A stretch of DNA of 64,000 nucleotides, taken from Foliimonas ilicis. GTDB taxonomy: Bacteria; Pseudomonadota; Alphaproteobacteria; Rhizobiales; Rhizobiaceae. The position numbers were made by a program, and so were the translations under genes. The stretch spans positions 124,001 through 188,000 of the forward strand of contig NZ_JBDUUH010000006.1 in NCBI RefSeq assembly GCF_039939195.1. The letters are read 5' to 3'. This document shows positions 42,118 to 50,982 of the stretch, one piece after another. A model generated the notes under the pieces. It had not been told where the DNA came from. It made no database searches and saw nothing but the letters and a program-made list of their open reading frames with translations. Every line of letters begins with the position of its first letter. Positions within the stretch are counted from its first letter, which is position 1.

Positions 42118-43014
42118 ATGTGCGGAATTGTCGGACTTTTCCTGAAGGACAAGTCGCTTGAGCCTGAGCTTGGCGCGCTGCTGTCGCGAATGCTCGTGAC
42201 ACTTACCGATCGCGGCCCCGATAGCGCCGGAATAGCGATCTATGGTGCGCCGGATGGCAACCGCGCCAAGATCACGGTGCAGTCACCCTTCCCCGATCGC
42301 GATTTTCCAGGACTTGAGAAATCGTTGTCGGAGAAGCTGGGCGTGGATGTTAAGCTTACGCGCAAATCCACTCATGCGGTCGTCGCCGTGCCTGCCGATA
42401 AGGTGGACGAGGCCCGCGCGGTCATTAGCGAGCTGGCCCCCGACATACGCGTCATGAGCTCCGGCGGTGTCGTGGAGATTTATAAGGAAGTCGGTCTGCC
42501 TCAAGAGGTCGTCGAGCGCTTTGGCGTGGACGCGATGTCGGGCACGCATGGTATCGGGCATACGCGCATGGCGACAGAGTCGGCGGTAACGACGCTTGGC
42601 GCACATCCGTTCTCTACCGGCCCCGACCAGTGCCTCGTGCACAATGGATCATTGTCCAATCACAACAATCTGCGCCGCGAGTTGAAACGGCAGGGCATCA
42701 CCTTCGAGACCGAGAACGATACAGAGGTGGCAGCGGCCTATGTTTCCTCGCGCATCGGGCAGGGCGCTTCGCTTGGCGAGGCGCTGGAAAGCGGGCTCGA
42801 CGATCTTGATGGCTTTTACACATTCGTCGTCGGTACGGAGTCGGGTTTCGGCGTCGTGCGGGATCCGATTGCCTGCAAGCCAGCGGTGCTGGCCGAGACA
42901 GATCAGTATGTCGCCTTCGGGTCCGAATACAGGGCGCTCGCCATGTTGCCGGGGATCGAAGACGCGAAAATCTGGGAACCCGAACCCTCCACCGTCTATT
43001 TCTGGGAGCACTGA
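42118..43014 (+). CDS. mgsA: N-methylglutamate synthase subunit A (class II glutamine amidotransferase)
   Basis: A 298-residue Ntn-hydrolase. The start is the ATG at 42118 because it places Cys at position 2 (MCGIVGLF), the N-terminal nucleophile once Met is removed; GAGGTGA precedes it. Other glutaminase-domain residues are visible in RGPDSAGIAIYG, THGIGHTRMATES and LVHNGSLSNHNNLRRELKRQ. In N-methylglutamate synthase this subunit acts with MgsB and MgsC on gamma-glutamylmethylamide to make N-methylglutamate. First gene of the mgsABC-gmaS-mgdABCD operon. Confidence 0.9.
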   Translation: MCGIVGLFLKDKSLEPELGALLSRMLVTLTDRGPDSAGIAIYGAPDGNRAKITVQSPFPDRDFPGLEKSLSEKLGVDVKLTRKSTHAVVAVPADKVDEARAVISELAPDIRVMSSGGVVEIYKEVGLPQEVVERFGVDAMSGTHGIGHTRMATESAVTTLGAHPFSTGPDQCLVHNGSLSNHNNLRRELKRQGITFETENDTEVAAAYVSSRIGQGASLGEALESGLDDLDGFYTFVVGTESGFGVVRDPIACKPAVLAETDQYVAFGSEYRALAMLPGIEDAKIWEPEPSTVYFWEH

Positions 43015-43018
43015 GTTC

Positions 43019-43705
43019 ATGCCGGTCATCGACCTTTCAGAAGTGCCCCTGCGCGTGCTGAATCAGGCGCTCCACGAAGTGCGTGAAGGTGCCAACGAAA
43101 CGGTATTCGAAGTTCTGAATCCTCGAGGCAGCCATTCTGTCGCGGTGGGTGTTGATGCCCCCGTGACCGTAGAGGTGCGCGGCAGCGTGGGTTATTACTG
43201 CGGCGGCATGAATTCGCAGGCGACGATCATCGTCGACGGATCGGCTGGCCCTGGTGTCGGCGAGAACATGATGTCGGGCAAAATCGTGGTCAAGGGCGAC
43301 GCCAGCCAATATGCAGGCGCGACCGGCCGTGGCGGTCTGCTGGTCATCGATGGCAATGCGTCTTCGCGATGCGGCATTTCGCTGAAAGGCCTCGACATCG
43401 TCGTGCGCGGCAATATCGGTCACATGTCGGCTTTCATGGCGCAGTCCGGCAATCTTGTCGTGCTTGGCGATGCCGGTGACGCGCTGGGCGATTCAATCTA
43501 CGAGGCGCGGCTCTTCGTGCGCGGCAGGGTGAACAGCCTGGGTGCGGACTGCATCGAGAAGGAGATGCGGCCCGAGCATATTTCCCTTCTTGAGGGACTG
43601 CTTGCGGATGCGGGTATCAGCGACGTTCGTCCCAGCGAGTTCACCCGCTACGGATCGGCTCGCAAACTTTACAATTTCAACGTCGACAACGCCGACGCGT
43701 ATTGA
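43019..43705 (+). CDS. mgsB: N-methylglutamate synthase subunit B (GXGXG domain)
   Basis: A 228-residue protein corresponding to the beta-helix GXGXG domain of glutamate synthase large subunit (GlxC-like). Repeats follow the pattern: VEVRGSVGYYCGGMNSQATI, GSAGPGVGENMMSGKIVVKG, ASQYAGATGRGGLLVIDG and GLDIVVRGNIGHMSAFMAQ. It forms a structural part of N-methylglutamate synthase. It begins 4 bases after mgsA and is followed 13 bases later by mgsC. Confidence 0.88.
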   Translation: MPVIDLSEVPLRVLNQALHEVREGANETVFEVLNPRGSHSVAVGVDAPVTVEVRGSVGYYCGGMNSQATIIVDGSAGPGVGENMMSGKIVVKGDASQYAGATGRGGLLVIDGNASSRCGISLKGLDIVVRGNIGHMSAFMAQSGNLVVLGDAGDALGDSIYEARLFVRGRVNSLGADCIEKEMRPEHISLLEGLLADAGISDVRPSEFTRYGSARKLYNFNVDNADAY

Positions 43706-43718
43706 GGGGCAGATTTCA

Positions 43719-45047
43719 ATGACCTACAAAAACCCTCCCACGACGCCACGCAAGTCTGCGACTTTCGACGACTACACGCTGTCGGAAATCCGTCGTGCAG
43801 CGGCCACCGGCATATATGATATTCGCGGTGGCGGTGCGAAGCGCAAGGTGCCGCATTTTGACGATCTGGTTTTCCTTGGTGCATCGATTTCACGTTATCC
43901 GCTCGAAGGCTATCGCGAGAAATGCGAAACCGGCGTCGTTCTCGGCAACCGCTATGCGAAGAAGCCGATCCATCTGAAGATTCCAATCACGATCGCTGGC
44001 ATGAGCTTCGGCTCGCTGTCTGGACCTGCCAAGGAAGCATTGGGACGCGGCGCGTCGGCAGCCGGGACCTCAACGACCACCGGTGATGGCGGAATGACCG
44101 AGGAGGAGCGCGGCCATTCCAGCATCCTAGTCTATCAGTATTTGCCGTCCCGCTATGGCATGAACCCGCGCGATCTGCGCCGCGCCGACGCGATTGAGGT
44201 CGTTGTTGGTCAGGGGGCAAAGCCGGGCGGCGGCGGCATGCTGCTGGGCCAGAAGATTTCCGACCGCGTTGCCGATATGCGCACTCTGCCCAAGGGAATC
44301 GACCAACGCTCGGCCTGCCGGCATCCCGATTGGACCGGGCCGGACGATCTGGAGATCAAGATACTCGAGTTACGCGAGATTACCGATTGGGAGAAGCCGA
44401 TCTACGTGAAGGTCGGTGGTGCTCGTCCCTATTACGATACGGCGCTGGCGGTTAAGGCGGGTGCCGATGTCGTGGTGCTCGACGGCATGCAGGGTGGAAC
44501 CGCAGCCACTCAGGAGGTGTTCATCGAACATGTCGGCCTGCCGACGCTTGCTTGCATACGCCCGGCCGTGCAGGCGCTTCAGGATCTTGGGATGCACCGC
44601 AAGGTTCAACTCATCGTCTCCGGTGGCATCCGCAACGGCGCCGATGTTGCAAAGGCGCTTGCGCTTGGTGCGGACGCTGTTTCCATAGGAACGGCTGCGC
44701 TCGTCGCGCTGGGTGATAACGACCCGCGATGGGAAGACGAATATCAGGCGCTCGGCACTACGGCAGGCGCTTATGATGACTGGCATGAGGGCCGTGACCC
44801 GGCAGGCATCACGACTCAGGATCCCGAACTGATGAAGCGTGTCGATCCGGTCGCGGCCGGTCGTCGTTTGACCAATTATCTGAAGGTCATGACGCTGGAA
44901 GCGCAGACGCTAGCCCGTGCCTGCGGCAAGAACCATGTGCACAATCTGGAGCCGGAGGATCTCTCCGCGCTCACCATCGAGGCGGCAGCCATGGCTGGCG
45001 TTCCGTTGGCAGGGACCGGCTGGATACCTGGAAGGAACGGCTTTTAA
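43719..45047 (+). CDS. mgsC: N-methylglutamate synthase subunit C (glutamate-synthase-like FMN domain)
   Basis: A 442-residue FMN-binding glutamate synthase domain (GlxD-like). Hallmarks: PITIAGMSFGSLSGPAKEAL, TTTGDGGMTEEERGHSS, VVVGQGAKPGGGGMLLGQKI, IYVKVGGARPYYDTALAVKA, VLDGMQGGTAATQEVF and VSGGIRNGADVAKALALGAD. In the place where GltB carries its three-Cys iron-sulfur ligands, this protein has AYDDWHEGRDPAGITTQ without cysteine, so a 3Fe-4S cluster seems absent there. It is the catalytic core that combines the transferred methylamine group with an oxoacid-derived acceptor. Confidence 0.88.
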   Translation: MTYKNPPTTPRKSATFDDYTLSEIRRAAATGIYDIRGGGAKRKVPHFDDLVFLGASISRYPLEGYREKCETGVVLGNRYAKKPIHLKIPITIAGMSFGSLSGPAKEALGRGASAAGTSTTTGDGGMTEEERGHSSILVYQYLPSRYGMNPRDLRRADAIEVVVGQGAKPGGGGMLLGQKISDRVADMRTLPKGIDQRSACRHPDWTGPDDLEIKILELREITDWEKPIYVKVGGARPYYDTALAVKAGADVVVLDGMQGGTAATQEVFIEHVGLPTLACIRPAVQALQDLGMHRKVQLIVSGGIRNGADVAKALALGADAVSIGTAALVALGDNDPRWEDEYQALGTTAGAYDDWHEGRDPAGITTQDPELMKRVDPVAAGRRLTNYLKVMTLEAQTLARACGKNHVHNLEPEDLSALTIEAAAMAGVPLAGTGWIPGRNGF

Positions 45048-45071
45048 TTCACAAGACTGCGAGGAATAAAT

Positions 45072-46379
45072 ATGGGGAACGATCTCGCCGAATATGCAAA
45101 AAGCAACGGCGTCAAATATTTTATGATTTCATATGCGGACCTGTTCGGAGCGCAGCGCGCCAAGCTTGTGCCCGCTCAGGCGATAGCAGGCATGCAGAAA
45201 GATGGCGCGGGATTTGCAGGGTTCGCCACATGGCTCGACCTTACACCCGCCCATCCCGACATGCTTGCAGTTCCCGATCCCGAATCGGTGGTGCAATTGC
45301 CGTGGAAACCGGAGGTGGCCTGGCTCGCCTCCGACTGTATCATGGAGGACAAAGGGGTCGCTCAGGCTCCGCGAAATACCCTCAAGCGTGTCATTGCCGA
45401 TGCTGCGAAAGAAGGCCTCCACATGAAGACCGGTGTGGAGGCCGAATTTTTTCTGGTTACTCCTGACGGTACCCGTATCTCCGACGAATACGATACGGCG
45501 TCAAAGCCGTGCTACGATCAACAGGCGATCATGCGCCGTTACGACGTCATCTCCGAGATATCCGACTACATGCTGGAGCTCGGCTGGGGTCCCTACCAAA
45601 GTGATCATGAGGACGCCAACGGACAGTTCGAAATGAACTGGGGATTCAATGACGCCCTGGCAATGGCCGACCAGCATTCCTTCTTCAAGTTCATGGTCAA
45701 GTCTGTCGCGGAAAAGCATGGCCTGCGTGCCACCTTCATGCCAAAGCCTTTTACCGGCCTTACCGGCAATGGCTGCCACGCTCACATCTCCGTCTGGGAC
45801 GAGACCGGTCGTGTCAACCGGTTCGCCGATGACAACGCCGAACTTGGCCTGTCGGAACAGGGACGACATTTCCTTGGGGGCATTATGGCTCATGCCCCGG
45901 CGCTCGCCGCCATTACCAATCCGTGCGTCAATTCCTACAAGCGGATCAACGCGCCACGCACCATTTCTGGCGCGACCTGGGCTCCCAACACGGTGACGTG
46001 GACCGGAAACAACCGCACCCATATGGTGCGTGTGCCCGGTCCTGGTCGCTTCGAGCTCAGGCTGCCCGACGGTGCAGCCAACCCCTATCTGATGCAGGCG
46101 GTAATTCTGGCGGCAGGTCTCGATGGAGTGCGTACCAAGGCCGATCCAGGCGAGCGCTGCGATATTGACATGTACAAGGAAGGCCACACCGTAAAGCACG
46201 GCAAGAAACTACCGCTTAATCTACTCGACGCGCTGCGCGAATACGAAAAAGACACTGCGTTGACCGAGGCAATGGGCAGCGAGTTTTCAGCCGCTTACGT
46301 AAAGCTGAAGCAGGCGGAATGGAACAGCTACGCCTCCCATCTCAGCCAATGGGAACGTGATCATACGCTCGACATCTAG
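45072..46379 (+). CDS. gmaS: Gamma-glutamylmethylamide synthetase
   Basis: A 435-residue member of the glutamine synthetase superfamily. The active-site segments are GVEAEFFLVTPDG, NGQFEMNWGFNDAL, GNGCHAHISVWDE and NRTHMVRVPGPGRFELRLPD. In the N-methylglutamate cluster this gene is GmaS, which makes gamma-glutamylmethylamide from glutamate, methylamine and ATP, the first step of methylamine assimilation. It lies between mgsC (24 bases) and mgdA. Glutamine synthetase itself is not excluded by sequence alone, but the context is decisive. Confidence 0.92.
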   Translation: MGNDLAEYAKSNGVKYFMISYADLFGAQRAKLVPAQAIAGMQKDGAGFAGFATWLDLTPAHPDMLAVPDPESVVQLPWKPEVAWLASDCIMEDKGVAQAPRNTLKRVIADAAKEGLHMKTGVEAEFFLVTPDGTRISDEYDTASKPCYDQQAIMRRYDVISEISDYMLELGWGPYQSDHEDANGQFEMNWGFNDALAMADQHSFFKFMVKSVAEKHGLRATFMPKPFTGLTGNGCHAHISVWDETGRVNRFADDNAELGLSEQGRHFLGGIMAHAPALAAITNPCVNSYKRINAPRTISGATWAPNTVTWTGNNRTHMVRVPGPGRFELRLPDGAANPYLMQAVILAAGLDGVRTKADPGERCDIDMYKEGHTVKHGKKLPLNLLDALREYEKDTALTEAMGSEFSAAYVKLKQAEWNSYASHLSQWERDHTLDI

Positions 46380-46438
46380 ATTGAAACAGTTTTCGGTCAC
46401 GTCACCGCGTGACCGAATTCGAAAGAGCCGCGCATGCG

Positions 46439-47689
46439 ATGAAATACTCATCATTTTCTCTTCTACGGGCCGCACTTTCGGGCCACCGCAACTGGAAGCC
46501 TGCATGGCGTGATGCACCTCCCAAGCCGCATTACGATGTGATCATCGTAGGCGGTGGGGGGCATGGCCTCGCGACCGCCTATTATCTCGCGGAGCGCTAC
46601 GGCATACGCAATGTGGCGGTGCTGGAGAAGGGCTGGATCGGCTCCGGCAATGCCGGTCGCAACACCACCATCGTGCGTTCCAACTACATGCTGCCCGGCA
46701 ATGTCGGCTTCTATGAGTTCTCCATGAAGCTGTGGGAACGCATGGAGCAGGATCTCAACTACAACACGATGGTCAGCCAGAGGGGCGTCATCAATCTTTA
46801 TCATTCCGATGCCCAGCGCGACGCTTTTGCCCGCCGCGGCAATGCCATGCGCATCAACGGCATCAACGCTGAACTGCTTGACGCGGAGCAAATCCGCCAG
46901 ACGCTCCCCTTCCTCGATTACGAAAATTCGCGGTTTCCCGTTCTCGGTGGTCTGTTGCAGCGCCGGGGCGGCACCGCCCGCCACGACGCGGTTGTATGGG
47001 GCTATGCGCGCGCCGCAGACAGGCTCGGCGTCGACATCATCCAGAATTGCGAGGTCACCGGCGTGGTGCGTCAGGGAGGGCGTATCACCGGCGTCGAGAC
47101 CACGCGCGGAACTATCGGTGCGGCTAAGGTTGGCTTTGCTGTAGCCGGTAACTCGTCGCGGCTGGCCGCCATGGCGGGCTTGCGTCTGCCGATCGAAAGC
47201 CATGTACTTCAGGCGTTCGTGTCCGAAGCGATCAAGCCGCTCATTCCCGGTGTCATCACTTTCGGCGCCGGTCATTTTTACGTCAGCCAGTCGGACAAGG
47301 GAGGCTTGGTCTTTGGCGGAGACATTGACGGCTACAACAGCTACGCCCAGCGCGGAAATCTGCCGGTGGTGGAGGATGTATGCGAAGGCGGCATGGCGAT
47401 CATGCCGATGATCGGGCGGCTGCGTATGCTGCGTGCTTGGGGTGGTGTCGTCGATATGTCCATGGATGGCACGCCGATCATCGATCGCACGCCGGTCGAT
47501 GGGCTCTATCTCAATGCGGGCTGGTGTTATGGCGGTTTCAAGGCCACCCCCGGCTCCGGGGTCGCCTTCGCCCATCTGATCGCCCGCGATGAGCCGCATG
47601 AGGAAGCCGCACGCTTCCGCCTCGACCGCTTCAGAACCGGCGCGGTCATCGATGAGAAGGGCCAAGGCCCGCAACCGAACCTGCACTGA
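46439..47689 (+). CDS. mgdA: N-methylglutamate dehydrogenase subunit A (SoxB-like)
   Basis: A 416-residue flavoprotein homologous to the beta subunit of heterotetrameric sarcosine oxidase. FAD motif: YDVIIVGGGGHGLATAYYL at about 32-50. GGTARHDAVVWGYA holds the His (about 182) that carries covalent FMN in SoxB. NAGWCYGGFKATPGSG is the conserved C-terminal block. With MgdB, MgdC and MgdD it oxidises N-methylglutamate to glutamate and a THF-bound C1 unit. The ATG at 46439 begins the typical MKYSSFSLLRAAL start; an upstream GTG at 46409 is less likely. Confidence 0.92.
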   Translation: MKYSSFSLLRAALSGHRNWKPAWRDAPPKPHYDVIIVGGGGHGLATAYYLAERYGIRNVAVLEKGWIGSGNAGRNTTIVRSNYMLPGNVGFYEFSMKLWERMEQDLNYNTMVSQRGVINLYHSDAQRDAFARRGNAMRINGINAELLDAEQIRQTLPFLDYENSRFPVLGGLLQRRGGTARHDAVVWGYARAADRLGVDIIQNCEVTGVVRQGGRITGVETTRGTIGAAKVGFAVAGNSSRLAAMAGLRLPIESHVLQAFVSEAIKPLIPGVITFGAGHFYVSQSDKGGLVFGGDIDGYNSYAQRGNLPVVEDVCEGGMAIMPMIGRLRMLRAWGGVVDMSMDGTPIIDRTPVDGLYLNAGWCYGGFKATPGSGVAFAHLIARDEPHEEAARFRLDRFRTGAVIDEKGQGPQPNLH

Positions 47690-47698
47690 AGATCAATC

Positions 47699-48013
47699 AT
47701 GCGCATCAATTGTCCATATTGCGGAACACGCGACGTCGGCGAGTTTTCCTATCTCGGAGACGCGAGCCTGCGACGTCCGGAACTCGTCGTTGACGAGAAT
47801 GGTGCCATCGCCGCCGGGGTCGAAGACGCTTTTTTCGAGCATGTCTACATGCGTGACAACCCGGCAGGTGTGATGGATGAGTTCTGGTATCACGGCGGCG
47901 GCTGCCGGGCGTGGCTGGTCGTGACCCGTGATACGCTCACGCATACCATAAGTGCGGTGCGTGCGGCTCCCGGCACTGGCTCGTCTGCTGCGAAGAGAGA
48001 GGACGTTCGATGA
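47699..48013 (+). CDS. mgdB: N-methylglutamate dehydrogenase subunit B (SoxD-like)
   Basis: A 104-residue zinc-binding delta subunit. MRINCPYCGTRDVGEFSYLG begins the fold with the CPYC pair; a His in ISAVR-adjacent sequence and the Cys in HGGGCRAWLVVTRDT complete the metal site. The sequence DEFWYHGGGCRAW is highly characteristic of SoxD-type proteins. It lies 9 bases after mgdA and overlaps mgdC by 4 bases (ATGA). Confidence 0.9.
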   Translation: MRINCPYCGTRDVGEFSYLGDASLRRPELVVDENGAIAAGVEDAFFEHVYMRDNPAGVMDEFWYHGGGCRAWLVVTRDTLTHTISAVRAAPGTGSSAAKREDVR

Positions 48014-50982
48014 GCGCCGGTCACCGTCTGGCAGAAGGCGGTCTCATCGATCGCTCGAAACCGCTCTCCTTCACATTTGATGGGCGCGCCATGACCGGCT
48101 TTGTCGGTGACACACTGGCCTCGGCACTGGTGGCTAACGGAGTTGGTCTGGTCGGGCGTTCCTTCAAATATCACCGACCGCGCGGCATCTTGACTGCCGG
48201 ACCCGAAGAACCGAATACACTGGTTGAGTTGCGATCCGGTGCACACCGTGAACCAAACACCAAGGCGACGACAGTCGAGCTCTTTGATGGGCTTGATGCG
48301 CAGAGCCAGAACCGCTGGCCTTCGCTGCGTTTCGACGCGATGGCAGTCAACTCATTGTTCTCGCCTTTTTTCGTTGCAGGCTTCTATTACAAGACGTTTA
48401 TGTGGCCGTCGGCATTGTGGGAAAAGCTCTACGAGCCCCTGATCCGTCGTGCGGCGGGGCTTGGCCGCGCGAGTGGCGAGCCCGATCCCGATCGTTACGA
48501 AAAAGCGTGGGCGCATTGCGATGTGCTGGTGGCAGGCGCGGGCGCGACTGGACTGTCTGCGGCGTTGGCTGCGGCACGAGCGGGTGCACGCGTCATCCTT
48601 TGCGAGGATGATTGGCGTCTCGGCGGCAGGCTCCTTTCTGACGGTGCTGACATTGACGGCTCTGGCGCAGACGAATGGCTCGCCCGCGCAAAAGCAGAAC
48701 TGGAAGCCGCTCCCAACGTGCGCATCATGCGCCGCGCCGGTGTGTTCGGCGCGTTCGATGGCGGCAGCTATGGCGTGCTGGAGCGCGTGAACGACCATTT
48801 CGCCTTGGTGCCGGATCATCAGCCGCGTCAGCGACTATGGCGCATCGTGGCGAAGCATATGATTGTCGCAGCCGGAGCTGTCGAACGCCCTCTCGTGTTT
48901 CCGGGCAACGACACGCCCGGCGTCATGCTTTCCTCTGCGGTGAGAACCTATATTCATCGTTTCGCTGCTGCACCCGGCAGACGGTTGGCACTCTTCACCA
49001 ACAATGATGACGGCTGGCGCACTTTGGAGACAGCGCGCCGGGCAGGATTGGAAATCGCGGCTGTAATCGATCCTCGTCGCGATCTGCCAGCGCATCTGAT
49101 GGAGCTTGCGCGCCAGTACGGCGTCGCCGTCCATTCCGGCGTGGTCGAAAAAGTCACCGGCGGGAAGGGTGGAGTTTCCGGCGTCCAAGCGCGAGCGAAT
49201 GGTGGAACCGTCCATATCGATGCGGACATGCTTGCCATCTCGGGCGGCTGGAACCCCTCCGTCGGCCTGACCTCGCAGCAACGCGGCAAACCGGTCTGGA
49301 ACGACCGCCTCGCGGCCTTTCTGCCAGGAGACTGCCCTCCAGGCGTATCCGTCGCGGGTGCTGCCGCCGGTTCATTCGGTTTAGGGGCCTGTCTGCGAGA
49401 AGGCCATGCAGCCGGTCTGGCTGCGGCAAGCGACACAGGCAGCGCGGGTTCGGCAGGCGAGGCGGCCTCAGCCGCCGATGAGCCTTTCTCCATTAGCCCG
49501 CTTTGGCACATAGAGGGCAAAGGCAAGGCCTTCGTCGATTTTCAGCATGACGTCACCGTCAAAGATATCGAGATAGCGCACCGCGAGGGGTTCCGTTCGG
49601 TCGAACATCTGAAACGCTACACCACGCTCGGCATGGCCACCGACCAGGGGCGCACCTCAAATGTCAACGGTCTGGCGATTATGGCCGAGCTGGCAGGAAA
49701 AACGATTCCGGAAACCGGCACCACGATGTATCGCGCTCCTCTCAATCCAGTCGCCATCGCCGCCTTTGCGGGAACTAGCCGCGGCCGCAACTTCCGCCCT
49801 GTCCGCTACACGCCCTCGCATTCATGGGCTGCCGAACGCGGCGCGGTTTTCGTGGATGTAGGGCCATGGAAGCGCGCGCAATGGTATGCGTTGCCGGATG
49901 AGACCCACTGGCTGGAATCGATGCGCCGGGAGGTACTGGCGGTGCGGAGCGGCGTCGGCTTTTGCGACGTTTCCACTCTTGGAAAAATCGACGTGATGGG
50001 TGGCGATGCGGGCATCTTCCTCGATCACGTCTATATCAACACATTCTCCACCCTTGCCGTCGGCAAGGCACGCTACGGTTTGATGCTTCGCGAGGACGGT
50101 ATTGCCTATGACGACGGCACCACTGCCAGATTGGCCGAAGATCATTACTGTTTGACCACCACCACGGCCAAGGCAGGTCCGGTGATGCAGCATCTGGAAT
50201 ATTGCCGTCAGGTTCTTTGGCCAGGGCTCGACGTGCAGCTTACTTCGGCTACCGACCAGTGGGCGCAGTTCTCGGTTGCTGGGCCGCGTTCCCGTGACCT
50301 TCTGCAACGGCTCGCCGACCCGTCGGAGGACCTTTCGAATGAAGGCTTTCCTTTTATGGGCGTGCGGGAGATCAGTTTGCGTGGCGGCCAGAAGGCGCGG
50401 CTTTTCCGCATTTCGTTTTCCGGCGAGCTTGCTTTCGAGATCGCGGTGCCAGCGCATCTGGGCGACGCGATGGCGCGAAACCTGATGATCGCGGGTGAGC
50501 CATTCGGTGTGACGCCTTACGGTACCGAGGCACTTGGCGCGATGCGCATCGAGAAAGGCCATGTCGCTGGTCCGGAATTGAACGGTACGACCACTGCCGG
50601 AGATCTGGGTCTTGGCAAGATGGCCTCGAAAAAGAAGGATTATATCGGTCGCGTGCTGGCGCAGCGCCCGGCGCTTGTCGCATCGGACCGTCAGGTGGTC
50701 GTCGGCGTCAAACTCGTCAGCCCATCGGCGCAGCTTCGATCCGGCGCGCATATCGTGCCGCGCGGTGCAAATCCCGGTCCTGCGACGGATCAGGGCTATG
50801 TTACCTCGGTATGTTTTTCGCCGGTGCTGGATCAGTGGATCGGACTGGCGCTGGTCGCGAACGGGCGCGAACGTCATGGCGAGATCGTGCGCGCGTGGGA
50901 TGCGCTGCGCTCAAGCGACATCGAGGTCGAGATATGCAACCCCGTCTTCTATGACCCTGAAGGAGGGCGTCAACGTGGCTGA
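48010..50982 (+). CDS. mgdC: N-methylglutamate dehydrogenase subunit C (SoxA-like)
   Basis: A 990-residue alpha subunit. In order: an N-terminal ferredoxin-like domain (residues about 20-95; GRSFKYHRPRGILTAGPEEP), a NAD-binding flavoprotein region with VLVAGAGATGLSAALAAARA at about 172-191 and MIVAAGAVERPLVFPGNDTP, and a C-terminal GcvT-type tetrahydrofolate domain from about residue 610 (SGVGFCDVSTLGKIDVMGGD, then GTEALGAMRIEKGHV). The folate domain captures the methyl-derived formaldehyde as methylene-THF. It overlaps both neighbours, mgdB and mgdD, so the subunits are translated together. Confidence 0.93.
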   Translation: MSAGHRLAEGGLIDRSKPLSFTFDGRAMTGFVGDTLASALVANGVGLVGRSFKYHRPRGILTAGPEEPNTLVELRSGAHREPNTKATTVELFDGLDAQSQNRWPSLRFDAMAVNSLFSPFFVAGFYYKTFMWPSALWEKLYEPLIRRAAGLGRASGEPDPDRYEKAWAHCDVLVAGAGATGLSAALAAARAGARVILCEDDWRLGGRLLSDGADIDGSGADEWLARAKAELEAAPNVRIMRRAGVFGAFDGGSYGVLERVNDHFALVPDHQPRQRLWRIVAKHMIVAAGAVERPLVFPGNDTPGVMLSSAVRTYIHRFAAAPGRRLALFTNNDDGWRTLETARRAGLEIAAVIDPRRDLPAHLMELARQYGVAVHSGVVEKVTGGKGGVSGVQARANGGTVHIDADMLAISGGWNPSVGLTSQQRGKPVWNDRLAAFLPGDCPPGVSVAGAAAGSFGLGACLREGHAAGLAAASDTGSAGSAGEAASAADEPFSISPLWHIEGKGKAFVDFQHDVTVKDIEIAHREGFRSVEHLKRYTTLGMATDQGRTSNVNGLAIMAELAGKTIPETGTTMYRAPLNPVAIAAFAGTSRGRNFRPVRYTPSHSWAAERGAVFVDVGPWKRAQWYALPDETHWLESMRREVLAVRSGVGFCDVSTLGKIDVMGGDAGIFLDHVYINTFSTLAVGKARYGLMLREDGIAYDDGTTARLAEDHYCLTTTTAKAGPVMQHLEYCRQVLWPGLDVQLTSATDQWAQFSVAGPRSRDLLQRLADPSEDLSNEGFPFMGVREISLRGGQKARLFRISFSGELAFEIAVPAHLGDAMARNLMIAGEPFGVTPYGTEALGAMRIEKGHVAGPELNGTTTAGDLGLGKMASKKKDYIGRVLAQRPALVASDRQVVVGVKLVSPSAQLRSGAHIVPRGANPGPATDQGYVTSVCFSPVLDQWIGLALVANGRERHGEIVRAWDALRSSDIEVEICNPVFYDPEGGRQRG

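Noticed and set aside
45072..46379. Plain glutamine synthetase as the identity of this gene
   Set aside because: Its position between mgsC and mgdA in a complete N-methylglutamate cluster makes gamma-glutamylmethylamide synthetase the better call.
46463..47686. A 407-codon open frame on the minus strand
   Set aside because: It is antisense to mgdA, has no ribosome-binding site or motif, and arises from GC-biased third codon positions. The plus strand carries clear SoxB motifs.
49822..50877. A 351-codon open frame on the minus strand
   Set aside because: Antisense to mgdC, without recognisable domains; a shadow of the real gene.
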